A DNA stretch of 60,781 nucleotides from Alkalihalobacterium elongatum (GCF_019024285.1 NZ_WMKZ01000029.1:1-60781), one strand, 5' to 3'; counted from the stretch's first letter, positions 8,337 through 20,263 are shown. The notes: generated from the sequence alone by a model not told the origin. Numbers and translations: made by a program.

Positions 8337-9311
8337 TTGCTAGAAGTTCCAAGACATTTTATAGAAAAAATGACAAAAGTAGATAGTGAATTACGATTGA
8401 AATATGGAAAAAAGCACAGATTAAATTCGACAATTCGACAAAGTTTATTCGACAAAAGTGGTCATTTTCGACATCTACCTCGAAACGATATTAGCATTTT
8501 GTCGAATTGGTTGGGGAATTTACAAGTGGCAGCGGTCGACGGGTCAGTCAATCAAACAAAAGGTGAACACCCTCATGTAATTTATTTCTTTCAAGCATTA
8601 GCACGAACACTAAATGGAATAGAGAAATGGGAGTTTGATATTTATACTCCTTTACTAGAAGAATTGGAAGAAGCTAAAGATAATGAAGTGGAAAATCAAA
8701 AAAGAATTCGTTCGAAAAGGATGGCTCAACTAGAGCTATTAGTGGCCAAAACAATGATTGACGAAGGAACGATAAAACTCATTCTAATGGACGGTTCACT
8801 TACACATTATGCAATCGATGCCCCAGAGCTTTGGCAAGAAGTTAGGGAGAAGGCTCTAAGAGAAAATGTTCTTATTGTTGGTGTAACCGAGGAAGTGGGA
8901 ACTAGTTTCTTATACCAAGTACTAGAGTTAGAATATGATGAAGCGCAAGGACAGCAATTAGTGTACGATCGCGATTTACTTTTTGGTGTATTAGAGCAAG
9001 GTGAAATGTTGTTTATGGAAAATGCTCAGCATAAACCACAGGTACTTACCGCATGGCTCCGACCATCAACTGATCCTGCTGTCATTGGTGTCGATGTTTT
9101 AATAGAGCAACAGGAAGAGATGGAACGAATCTGTGATTTTATTTATTCGATTACACCGAGTGAAGGTAGAGGGATACCACTGTTTCTAGATATGGTTGAT
9201 CGCGATGTCAGAATTACGGATAAATTAATAGAGGCATTAGTGGAGCAATATATTGACCCAGAGCTCAAGCAACGCCTATTCTCTCCAAAACGGACGAATA
9301 GATTATATTAA
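8337..9311 (+). CDS. nurA: NurA-type 5'-3' nuclease
   Basis: 324 residues. The NurA signature is visible: VDGS with D68, MDGSL with D152, and a third acidic motif FLDMVDRD with D285, which would hold catalytic metal ions. In archaea NurA forms a complex with the HerA helicase that resects DNA ends. herA follows 100 nt downstream, which supports the call. TTG at 8337 follows AGGGGTGA with 6-nt spacing. The gene is not in the B. subtilis version of this region. Base composition looks like its neighbours. Five Spo0A-box-like heptamers lie within its first 170 bases. Confidence 0.88.
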   Translation: MLEVPRHFIEKMTKVDSELRLKYGKKHRLNSTIRQSLFDKSGHFRHLPRNDISILSNWLGNLQVAAVDGSVNQTKGEHPHVIYFFQALARTLNGIEKWEFDIYTPLLEELEEAKDNEVENQKRIRSKRMAQLELLVAKTMIDEGTIKLILMDGSLTHYAIDAPELWQEVREKALRENVLIVGVTEEVGTSFLYQVLELEYDEAQGQQLVYDRDLLFGVLEQGEMLFMENAQHKPQVLTAWLRPSTDPAVIGVDVLIEQQEEMERICDFIYSITPSEGRGIPLFLDMVDRDVRITDKLIEALVEQYIDPELKQRLFSPKRTNRLY

Positions 9312-9323
9312 TTCTTCTTGTCG

Positions 9324-9375
9324 ACTAAGTCCTAAACTAACTGCTCGAGGTAGTTACTAACTTTAAGGACTTAGT
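9324..9375. repeat. inverted repeat between nurA and herA
   Basis: ACTAAGTCCT (9324-9333) pairs perfectly with AGGACTTAGT (9366-9375), with further partial pairing inside. No T-run follows, so it does not look like a terminator. It may affect the relative expression or stability of the two cistrons. Confidence 0.6.
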
Positions 9376-9411
9376 TATAGTAAATCATTTTATAATAGGG
9401 GAGAGAGGTAA

Positions 9412-11244
9412 ATGCAAGTCGTCGGTATAACTACTCAACATGAAATATATGTCGTCTCAAAGGAATATAAATTTAGAATTAACGAAATTTTACTAATTGA
9501 AGATGCTATTCTTGGCAATCCGATGGGTGAAGTTGTTGAAACTTTTTCGTATAACCGTTTCATTCCAATGGGATTTGATAAAGGAATAGTAGATGGACAA
9601 GTATTAAAGACATTAGAACAGCTTGGGTACGATATCGGTGCAGATGAGATTAATCTTTCTAAGGTAAGATTATTTGAAGAAGCTACACAACCGATACAAA
9701 CAGGTGCTTCTGTTCGCGCTCCGGAGTTTTCGGAGGTCAAGCATTTTTTAGTGAAGGTACAGCCTTCCGAAGGGCTAGTCTTAGGGGAAATTCGCAGTAC
9801 AGATCATCTTATGGGTACGCTCCCTTCTGAATTAAAGCAACTAATGAAAATTCAAGAACAGGAAGTTAAACGTGATCAAAATGGAGTACCGTTTATTTTC
9901 GATATAAAAGCAATGCAGCAATATCCTCATATTGGTGTTTTTGGTGGGTCTGGTTCTGGAAAATCGTTTGGCTTACGGGTGATGCTAGAGGAAATTATGA
10001 AGCAATCTATTCCTACTATTGTTTTTGATCCACATTTTGAGATGAACTTCAGTTATTTAGCTGATGGTATGGAAGGAAAGGATTACCGTAATCAGTTTCT
10101 TTCCGTTCAAATTGGGAAAGATGTTGGGGTCGATTTTAGTTCATTAACGACGAGGGATATTGAACGTTTACTGGAGGCGGCAGGTTCTTTATCAGAATCG
10201 ATGGTGAATGTGATTCAAAGTGTACATAAACGAAAGGATAGCTATCAATCATTTAGTGATCGTATTTCGAATCTTATTGATGCCTTAGAGTTAGGTAAAC
10301 AGAAAGTTGAAGCATTTATTTATGATGGGAATGGATTATCTCGTGAGCAGCTGGAGCAATATGATACGTATCAAAAGCTTTTAAATCAATTTGGGAGTTT
10401 GCCGCTTCCTTCTGTTAAAGGAATTCAATGGCGTTTAAATCGTCTCTATCAAGCAGGCCTGTTTCAGCATAATATACGGGCGATAGAACAAGGACTAAAC
10501 AGTGGAAAATTAGTAGTCATTCAAGGATCTGTTTGGTTACTACAAGTATTTTCAAGTTATGTTATCGGGGCGCTTTATATGAAGCGGAGAAGCTACAAAG
10601 ATGCAAAGCTCCAAAATGAACAAGGTACCTTTTTCCCACCTTTTATAATCGTAACCGATGAGGCTCATAATTTTGCTCCTAAAGGCTATGAAGCACCTGC
10701 AAAAGGAGTTTTAAAAGAAATTGCTCAAGAAGGTCGTAAATATGGTGTTTTTCTTATATTTGCCACACAACGGCCAACTCTATTAGATGAAACAATTACT
10801 GCACAACTAAATTCAAAGTTCGTATTTCGTACTGTTCGTGGCACAGATATACAAACGATCAAAGAGGAAACCGACTTAACACAAGAAGAAGGAAAAAGAC
10901 TACCTTATTTACGTTCGGGAGATGTATTTGTTTCTTCGGCGATTTTTGGGAGAACGATAGCCATTCGAGTTCGCTTAGCTGACACGACGAGTCCACATGT
11001 CTTAAACCCGTTTGATGAGTTAAAGGCTATAAACGATCAAGGAGATGAAGAGGTATTAAAAGCTATTGAACCGCTGCTTCCATTATCAGAGACTGCATTA
11101 ATGCGACATATAGAAGAAATTAATAAAGCACTCGGGAAAAGCTGGGATGTCGCACGCTTAAAAGGAGAGTTAGAACAATTAGCACAGAAAGAGAAACTCA
11201 AAAAAGTAAAAAATCCATTTGCGACCATTTATGATCGACCTTGA
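9412..11244 (+). CDS. herA: HerA-like hexameric ATPase/translocase
   Basis: 610 residues. Residues 1-100 look like a beta-rich HAS-barrel domain. The Walker A motif GGSGSGKS ends at about residue 185 (K184) and the Walker B motif is TDEAH with D416/E417. FATQRP follows as in HerA/FtsK sensor regions, and the C-terminus ends in a charged helix. HerA pumps DNA and drives NurA; the pair is expected to resect double-strand ends. ATG at 9412 has GGGGAGAGAGG upstream. Bacterial HerA proteins also occur in anti-phage systems, but with other partners. Confidence 0.88.
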   Translation: MQVVGITTQHEIYVVSKEYKFRINEILLIEDAILGNPMGEVVETFSYNRFIPMGFDKGIVDGQVLKTLEQLGYDIGADEINLSKVRLFEEATQPIQTGASVRAPEFSEVKHFLVKVQPSEGLVLGEIRSTDHLMGTLPSELKQLMKIQEQEVKRDQNGVPFIFDIKAMQQYPHIGVFGGSGSGKSFGLRVMLEEIMKQSIPTIVFDPHFEMNFSYLADGMEGKDYRNQFLSVQIGKDVGVDFSSLTTRDIERLLEAAGSLSESMVNVIQSVHKRKDSYQSFSDRISNLIDALELGKQKVEAFIYDGNGLSREQLEQYDTYQKLLNQFGSLPLPSVKGIQWRLNRLYQAGLFQHNIRAIEQGLNSGKLVVIQGSVWLLQVFSSYVIGALYMKRRSYKDAKLQNEQGTFFPPFIIVTDEAHNFAPKGYEAPAKGVLKEIAQEGRKYGVFLIFATQRPTLLDETITAQLNSKFVFRTVRGTDIQTIKEETDLTQEEGKRLPYLRSGDVFVSSAIFGRTIAIRVRLADTTSPHVLNPFDELKAINDQGDEEVLKAIEPLLPLSETALMRHIEEINKALGKSWDVARLKGELEQLAQKEKLKKVKNPFATIYDRP

Positions 11245-11357
11245 CATTAGTCATAGAGATTCGGTATATTTTTTGGTGAGATGTGGAAGAACTTATAAAG
11301 GCTACTTAATATAGTGGATAAAATAATATCATTTCCAATGAACGGATGAGTATAATA

Positions 11358-11606
11358 GTTAGACTATTTTAGCAGGTTTGCTAATGACAGAGAGCTGGGG
11401 TAGCTGGAAACCAGTATAGTCCCTATTAGAAGATGGTCCAGTGAGGAATTGCTTTCGAGTTAGAATATCTAATAAGGGGGCAACGTACTCTAGCGTTACT
11501 AGAGAAGTCAAACGACTTATTGAGCCTATTCTTGTGAAAGAATGGGGAAATAGGGTGGTACCACGTGAGTTAGCTCTCGTCCCTTACCGGATGAGGGCTT
11601 TTTTAT
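11358..11606 (+). promoter_or_regulatory. T-box leader of metG
   Basis: The T-box sequence TAGGGTGGTACCACG lies at 11551-11565, after a Stem I with the AGAGAG bulge region near 11389-11394. A likely specifier codon ATG sits at 11433-11435, matching tRNA-Met. The intrinsic terminator is AGCTCTCGTCC (11572-11582)/GGATGAGGGCT (11589-11599) plus T-run. Uncharged tRNA-Met should favour the antiterminator and raise metG expression. TATAAT at 11351-11356 is a probable -10, with no clear -35. Confidence 0.93.
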
Positions 11607-11721
11607 ATGTTCAGCTCCTTTCTCAGTATGATTAAAGGTTAACTGCTTTACAGGTCCATTTTAGTTTGAGTGAAGGAAGAACACAAGTGTTAAATTGTAA
11701 AGTTTTTCTGTAGATGATTAA

Positions 11722-13752
<2,031 letters not shown>

Positions 13753-13776
13753 AAAAAGATATACTTAGGGTTAGGG

Positions 13777-13812
13777 GTAAGCTTTACATGATTGGCTTAC
13801 TCTTTTCCTTTT
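13777..13812 (+). terminator. metG terminator (weak)
   Basis: GTAAGC (13777-13782) pairs with GCTTAC (13795-13800), followed by TCTTTTCCTTTTT. The stem is short, so efficiency is uncertain. Confidence 0.5.
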
Positions 13813-13882
13813 TACTCTATTTTGAATTATTTTGTGATAATTATCTTAGAATAGCAAGTGAACCAACGAGAGGATGAAAAAA

Positions 13883-14650
13883 ATGTTATTTGATACACAT
13901 GTCCATTTAAATGCTGATCAGTTTGAAGAAGATCGAGCAGAGGTGATTAAGCGTGCCCACCAAGCTGGGGTAACTCATATGGTAGTCGTCGGTTTTGATG
14001 AAAAAACGATAAAAGGTGCTTTAGAAATTGCCGAGGAGTATGAGAATATTTATGCAGCGGTAGGATGGCATCCTGTAGATGCGATTGATATGACCGAAGA
14101 TCATTTAGCATGGCTAGAAGAACTTGCAGCCCATCCGAAAGTTGTTGCATTAGGTGAGATGGGGCTCGATTATCATTGGGACAAATCACCCAAAGAAATA
14201 CAAAAGGAAGTATTCCGTAAGCAAATTCGTTTAGCCAAAAAGGTAAAGCTGCCAATCATTATACATAATCGTGAAGCGAGTCAAGATATTGTAGATATTT
14301 TAAACGAGGAAGGAGCTGCCGAGGTTGGTGGGATCATGCATTGTTTTAGCGGAAGCGTGGAAATTGCTAGGGCTTGTTTAGACATGAACTTCCACATTTC
14401 ATTTGGAGGACCTGTCACATTTAAAAATGCTAAAAAACCAAAAGAGGTAGCAATAGAAGTGCCTTTAGATCGATTGTTAATTGAAACAGACTGTCCTTAT
14501 TTAGCTCCGCATCCGTACCGAGGAAAACGTAATGAGCCTGCATATGTCCAACTTGTTGCAACACAAATTGCAGAGTTAAAGGAATTAACGCTTGAGCAAT
14601 TAGCTGAGCAAACGATGAATAATGCAAAAAAATTATTTAACATAATATGA
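13883..14650 (+). CDS. tatD: TatD family metal-dependent hydrolase (YabD)
   Basis: 255 residues of the TatD family of TIM-barrel hydrolases, reported as DNases or editing nucleases. Metal ligands are visible in DTHVHL at the N-terminus, the GEMGLDYHWD segment, IIHNRE, and IETDCPYLAPHP. The ATG at 13883 matches the B. subtilis N-terminus MLFDTH; GAGAGG precedes it. An in-frame ATG at 13874 overlaps that ribosome binding site. It follows metG as in B. subtilis. Confidence 0.95.
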   Translation: MLFDTHVHLNADQFEEDRAEVIKRAHQAGVTHMVVVGFDEKTIKGALEIAEEYENIYAAVGWHPVDAIDMTEDHLAWLEELAAHPKVVALGEMGLDYHWDKSPKEIQKEVFRKQIRLAKKVKLPIIIHNREASQDIVDILNEEGAAEVGGIMHCFSGSVEIARACLDMNFHISFGGPVTFKNAKKPKEVAIEVPLDRLLIETDCPYLAPHPYRGKRNEPAYVQLVATQIAELKELTLEQLAEQTMNNAKKLFNII

Positions 14651-14823
14651 CAAAGGATTTTGTCGAATCTTTATGGAGCTTGTCCCAATTTGAATTTGTT
14701 CGTATTAGTTCTACACTGAAGCGGGCTTGCATACATTGAACTTGTCGATAAATTTTTGTTTCCAACATCGGTAGTTTTGTGGATAATAGATGCTATGAAG
14801 GAAACAAGCAGACAATCTACTAG

Positions 14824-14852
14824 TTGACAAAAGGAGGTGAAATGTTTATAAT
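14824..14852 (+). promoter_or_regulatory. consensus sigma-A promoter of yabE
   Basis: TTGACA (14824-14829), 17 nt, TATAAT (14847-14852): both hexamers match consensus. A perfect 0A-box-like TTTTGTCGAA is at 14658-14667 upstream. A Shine-Dalgarno and ATG (14830-14844) lie inside the spacer. Confidence 0.9.
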
Positions 14853-14881
14853 TCGTACCTTGAGAAGGGGGAAGATTAAAC

Positions 14882-16138
14882 ATGGAACCCAGTAGGATAA
14901 GCTCGCTTTTTTCTAACCTAAATTTTGGGAAAAAGCTAACGATCTCCATACTAAGTTTTGTCCTAGTTATCGGAACAATGAGCTTTGCAATCTATGAAAC
15001 AACGAAAGCAAATGTAACGGTAACTACAGACGGTGAAGAAGTGTCAATACGAACTCATGCAAATACAGTAGCTGAGGTCATGGAAGAACTCGGACTACAA
15101 GTCGGTGAATTTGATGAGTTAAAACCAGCAATTAATGAAAAAATTACAGGAAATATGTCCATAAGCTGGAAGATAGCTAATGAGGTTAACGTAGTTATCA
15201 ATGGTGACGAAGAGCAGGTTTGGACAACTGCAGATAGTGTAGAAGATTTAGTTGCGGAATTAAAAATTACAGTAAAAGAACATGATAAAATCAGTCCTAG
15301 CTTAGATACAGAAATTCAACCTGAGATGAATGTTACGTATGAATCTGCTTTTATGGTAAGAGTCAAAAGTGACGGGGAAGAACATGAAGTATGGACAACT
15401 TCGACTACTGTCGCTGACTTTTTAGAAAGAGAATCGATCACCCTAGGTGAGCTGGATCGAGTAGAGCCAGCTTTAGATGAAATACTTAATAGTGAAGAAG
15501 AAATTAAGGTAGTCAGAGTAGAAAAAGTCACCGATGTAGTGGAAGAGACTGTAGCGTTCGCTACAGTAACAAAGAACGATAGTTCTTTACAAAAAGGAAA
15601 TGAGAAAGTTGTTGAGTCTGGAAAAAATGGTCTCGTTGAAAAGCACTATGAGGTTATTTTAGAAGATGGCGAGGAAGTGTCTAGAGAATTGGTTAAGACT
15701 GAAACGACAAGGGAGAGTACAGACCGAGTGGTTGCAGTCGGGACACGCGAACCAACGCCGACAGTCTCTCGTAGTAGCAGTCCTGCTCCTAAGCAAACTT
15801 CTACTAATTCAGGTTCAACAAGTAATTCAAGTTCAACAAGCCCAAGTGGGAAAACAATGACAGTAACTGCTACAGCTTATACAGCAAACTGTAATGGTTG
15901 TAGTGGAATCACAGCAACTGGCATCAATCTAAAAAATAATCGTAACATGAAGGTTATTGCCGTAGATCCTAACGTTATTCCTTTAGGCTCTAGAGTTCAC
16001 GTTGAAGGATATGGTACAGCAATTGCAGGTGACACGGGCGGTGCAATCCGTGGTAATAAAATAGACGTTCATGTACCTACTAAAAACGAAGCATATCGTT
16101 GGGGTAATCGTACTGTAAAAATAACGATACTAGATTAA
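14882..16138 (+). CDS. yabE: cell-wall active protein YabE (DUF348-G5-3D)
   Basis: 418 residues. A membrane-anchor or signal segment lies at about residues 18-40. Three DUF348 repeats follow to about residue 200, then a G5 domain (about 205-280), a serine/threonine-rich linker, and a C-terminal 3D domain (from about 329) with the conserved aspartates in GDTGGAIRG. The architecture is that of the Rpf/stationary-phase-survival family, thought to cleave or remodel peptidoglycan outside the membrane. Start ATG 14882 follows GAAGGGGGAAG. A consensus sigma-A promoter precedes it. Confidence 0.95.
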   Translation: MEPSRISSLFSNLNFGKKLTISILSFVLVIGTMSFAIYETTKANVTVTTDGEEVSIRTHANTVAEVMEELGLQVGEFDELKPAINEKITGNMSISWKIANEVNVVINGDEEQVWTTADSVEDLVAELKITVKEHDKISPSLDTEIQPEMNVTYESAFMVRVKSDGEEHEVWTTSTTVADFLERESITLGELDRVEPALDEILNSEEEIKVVRVEKVTDVVEETVAFATVTKNDSSLQKGNEKVVESGKNGLVEKHYEVILEDGEEVSRELVKTETTRESTDRVVAVGTREPTPTVSRSSSPAPKQTSTNSGSTSNSSSTSPSGKTMTVTATAYTANCNGCSGITATGINLKNNRNMKVIAVDPNVIPLGSRVHVEGYGTAIAGDTGGAIRGNKIDVHVPTKNEAYRWGNRTVKITILD

Positions 16139-16145
16139 ATGACTT

Positions 16146-16176
16146 AGCGCAGGGAGAACACTCTCTGTGCTTTTTC
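16146..16176 (+). terminator. yabE terminator
   Basis: AGCGCAGGGAG (16146-16156) pairs over 11 bp, including G-T pairs, with CTCTCTGTGCT (16161-16171) around AACA, followed by TTTT. Confidence 0.9.
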
Positions 16177-16225
16177 TGTATGCCATTTCCCCCATCAATA
16201 AATAGATAACCAAATAAAGATAAAT

Positions 16226-16560
16226 AATAAGAAAAGCGGAAGGCGTCTGCATATCGGCGACAAGCGCTGGAGGGCCAGCCAAAAGTGTCCTGGTTTTTGG
16301 ACACGTTGGAGGGACCGAAGCGACCTCGAGCCGATGACGCCTGCAGCTAGACAATAAGAAAAGCGGAAGGCGACCGTTTAGCGTCGAAGGGACTGGAGTC
16401 TCTCCGTATGAGATAAAGGATACACGGCGACCGTCAGTGAGCCGATGTTGACTTATCGTAAGGAGGAGAGCGAAGTCCACAAGACGCTGGGAGCTGCAGC
16501 TAGACAATAAGAAAAGCGGAAGGCGTCTGCATATCGGCGACAAGCGCTGGAGGGCCAGCC
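16226..16560. repeat. composite interspersed repeat, three units
   Basis: AATAAGAAAAGCGGAAGGCG starts three units at 16226, 16353 and 16506. Units 1 and 3 continue identically through TCTGCATATCGGCGACAAGC and GCTGGAGGGCCAGCC; unit 2 differs. Units 1 and 2 end in CTGCAGCTAGAC. Short inverted repeats (GCCGATGACGCC against GGCGTC...ATCGGC) bracket unit 1. No ORF is convincing. Similar sequences are scattered through Bacillaceae genomes, so this is a non-coding REP- or MITE-like array; unit 3 looks truncated at its right end. Confidence 0.8.
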
Positions 16561-16692
16561 TAGACACCAAAAACAGACCGCTACAATTAGCATTATATGC
16601 GCTCAAACCGTATGAAATAGCTCTTTAATATTTGTCTTTACTTATTAGACGTTCTATACTATATAAAGTTTCATTTTTTCGGAGGATTTTTT

Positions 16693-18121
<1,429 letters not shown>

Positions 18122-18171
18122 GCACCCTTTCACTCCTTCTCACATAGCCTAATTGTTGAGGAGGAGTTTTT

Positions 18172-19041
18172 ATGAAGCTGAAAGTAGGCCAAATTGTAGG
18201 CCGGAAATCATATCAATGTGATATATTATTCCGGATTTCTTCTATAAACGATAATGTTGCTGAACTATATGGAGAAGATGTGCGCCTTGTGGCAGATGCA
18301 CCAATTGAAGACTTGGTAGCTATTACAGAGGAAGAGCACAGAGAGAGAAGAAAACTAGAAAAAGAAAAAGAAGATAGTTGCTATTATCTGTTTCGTCAGG
18401 ATAGTCGAGTCATTAAGAAACGTGGCGATTATGAAGCGACATCAGGATACAGTACTGAACCATCTTATTTTGAAATTCGAGGCCGAGTTCTCCACATTGA
18501 TGGAGACTCGATGTACCTTAGAAAATGTATGGAGCTTTATGAAAGGCTTGGAGTACCTGTATATGGAGTGCATGTCGTTGAAAAAGAAATGCCTCTTCAA
18601 ATTGATTCTCTCTTAGAAATGGTACAACCTGATATTTTAGTTGTAACGGGTCATGACGCTTTACTAAAAGCAAGAGGTAATCAAAAAGATATAAAAGGAT
18701 ATCGACATTCAAAGTATTTTGCTGAAACGGTTAGAACAGCACGTAAGAGAACTCCTAGCCTTGATGATCTCGTCATTTTTGCTGGAGCCTGTCAATCTCA
18801 CTTTGAAACGCTAATAAAAGCAGGAGCCAATTATGCTAGTTCTCCTGAACGTATTAATATACATGCGTTAGATCCAGTTTATATTGTTGCAAAAATAAGT
18901 TTAACTCCTTTTATGGACCAAGTAAACGTATGGGATGTACTAAAAAATACGATCACTGGGGAACGTGGACTTGGTGGGATTGAAACAAAAGGATTTATGA
19001 GAAGAGGCATGCCTATATCTGATTACGAAGAAGAACAGTAA
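18172..19041 (+). CDS. yabG: sporulation-specific protease YabG
   Basis: 289 residues, matching YabG, a mother-cell protease that processes coat proteins such as SpoIVA and SafA in B. subtilis. Recognisable family stretches are LHIDGDSMYLRKC, VTGHDALLKARG and FAGACQSHFE (the cysteine is a candidate nucleophile). It follows rsmA after 50 nt, with GAGGAGG at 18161. In B. subtilis it is transcribed by a late mother-cell sigma factor; I could not place that promoter here. Confidence 0.95.
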   Translation: MKLKVGQIVGRKSYQCDILFRISSINDNVAELYGEDVRLVADAPIEDLVAITEEEHRERRKLEKEKEDSCYYLFRQDSRVIKKRGDYEATSGYSTEPSYFEIRGRVLHIDGDSMYLRKCMELYERLGVPVYGVHVVEKEMPLQIDSLLEMVQPDILVVTGHDALLKARGNQKDIKGYRHSKYFAETVRTARKRTPSLDDLVIFAGACQSHFETLIKAGANYASSPERINIHALDPVYIVAKISLTPFMDQVNVWDVLKNTITGERGLGGIETKGFMRRGMPISDYEEEQ

Positions 19042-19239
19042 GATATCGAATGGTGTCTGCGTACCTCAAAAATAGTTTTGAGTTGCCGCGAACTTCTTGG
19101 CAACTTAGCTGCATTAGAGGGCGGGGCACTTTTCGTTTATTCAATTTGAAAAATCATACATATATTTAGAAAAATGAGGAATAATACGATTGTATTAAAT
19201 AAGATTTTAAAAAAAGATGGTCATGTCAAATAAATATCA

Positions 19240-19309
19240 TTGACAAAATTCTTGTCTAATTGATATAATTTTAAATTTATTTGACAAAAAATGTTGGATC
19301 GTGTATACT
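19240..19309 (+). promoter_or_regulatory. tandem sigma-A promoters of veg
   Basis: Promoter 1: TTGACA (19240-19245), 18 nt, TATAAT (19264-19269). Promoter 2: TTGACA (19281-19286), 17 nt, TATACT (19304-19309). Both are near consensus in AT-rich DNA. B. subtilis veg is known for very strong vegetative promoters. Confidence 0.92.
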
Positions 19310-19335
19310 ATTGTATAGTGAGGTGGGGTGTTTAA

Positions 19336-19602
19336 ATGGCGAAAACGTTGCTGGATATTAAACGTGAACTGGATGAAAATGTTGGAAAACGGATTGCGAT
19401 TAAGGCGAATGGTGGTAGAAGAAAGACCATCGAACGGACAGGCTTTTTAGAGGAAACATATCCATCTGTATTTATTATTAAACTCGATGAACAGCAAAAT
19501 GCTTTTGAACGAGTATCGTATAGTTATGCAGATATCTTAACAGAGACAGTAGAACTTACGGTTTTTGAAGAAGAAGAAAAAAGTCATTCTGTACAAGTAT
19601 AA
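19336..19602 (+). CDS. veg: Veg protein
   Basis: 88 residues, a conserved small protein with an Sm-like/DUF1021 fold ([30 protein letters not shown] region). In B. subtilis Veg stimulates biofilm matrix gene expression by countering SinR. GAGGTGGGGTG precedes the ATG. It has its own tandem promoters and terminator and is thus monocistronic. Confidence 0.96.
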   Translation: MAKTLLDIKRELDENVGKRIAIKANGGRRKTIERTGFLEETYPSVFIIKLDEQQNAFERVSYSYADILTETVELTVFEEEEKSHSVQV

Positions 19603-19629
19603 CCGTATATACGTCATATTATATAAATT

Positions 19630-19666
19630 AGCTTTCCGAATATACGGAAAGCTATATTTATTTTTT
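19630..19666 (+). terminator. veg terminator
   Basis: AGCTTTCCG (19630-19638)/CGGAAAGCT (19645-19653), followed by a T-rich tract ending in TTTTTT. Confidence 0.88.
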
Positions 19667-19693
19667 ACAAGTAGTTATACATAGGAGTTCATT

Positions 19694-19723
19694 TCATATT
19701 TATGCTCAAAAAAACTCATAATA
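19694..19723 (+). promoter_or_regulatory. sigma-G-like promoter of sspF
   Basis: TCATA (19694-19698), 18 nt, CATAATA (19717-19723). The -10 fits the sigma-G consensus CATNHTA and the -35 matches 4 of 5 positions. Forespore expression is expected for an SASP gene. Confidence 0.6.
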
Positions 19724-19769
19724 GAAAGGTCTCACCATCTAATCCATAAAACAAAGGAGTTGTTTTACC

Positions 19770-19952
19770 ATGAGCAGAAGACGAGGAGTAATGTCCGAAC
19801 GCTTTAAAGAAGAGCTAGCGAAGGAACTTGGCTTCTACGATGTCGTCCAAAAAGAAGGATGGGGCGGTATTCGTGCTCGAGATGCAGGGAATATGGTAAA
19901 AAGAGCGGTTGAAATCGCTGAACAACAATTAGCAGCTAAACAGCAGGATTAG
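19770..19952 (+). CDS. sspF: alpha/beta-type small acid-soluble spore protein SspF
   Basis: 60 residues. It carries the alpha/beta SASP pattern: [15 protein letters not shown] near the N-terminus and [22 protein letters not shown] in the second half. These proteins coat spore DNA and protect it from damage. AAAGGAGTTG precedes the ATG. It lies between veg and ispE as in B. subtilis. Confidence 0.97.
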   Translation: MSRRRGVMSERFKEELAKELGFYDVVQKEGWGGIRARDAGNMVKRAVEIAEQQLAAKQQD

Positions 19953-19962
19953 ATGGGAGCAG

Positions 19963-19990
19963 CCGAAGCTTTTTGCTTCGGTTTTATTTG
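19963..19990 (+). terminator. sspF terminator
   Basis: CCGAAGC (19963-19969)/GCTTCGG (19975-19981) with loop TTTTT, followed by TTTTATTTG. Confidence 0.88.
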
Positions 19991-20263
19991 TGTTTAAGGA
20001 TAGTTGTCAGGCTTATACCCCTTATATGCCACCAAAATGGATTGGTGCTTTATCATTAATGCAGAGACAATTTAATGGACACACAGGGCGTCATTTTGTT
20101 AGATTAATCTACTTTTTTTAGTCTATAAGCAGACGCAGGGGGCATCAATAATTCGACAAAGAACAAGTATTTTATAAATATCATGCAGCATTTGTCATTT
20201 AGTAATTGAAAATGGTAAAATAACGTAAGTGTTTGGAATTCGGTCAGGTAGAAGGTGGATTAG

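Noticed and set aside
11441-11635. 64-residue ORF upstream of metG
   Set aside because: It runs through the T-box and terminator of the metG leader; the bases are explained by RNA structure.
16080-16606. Minus-strand ORFs of 74 and 158 residues over the repeat block
   Set aside because: They translate the composite repeats, have no ribosome binding site or recognisable domain, and cover the yabE terminator.
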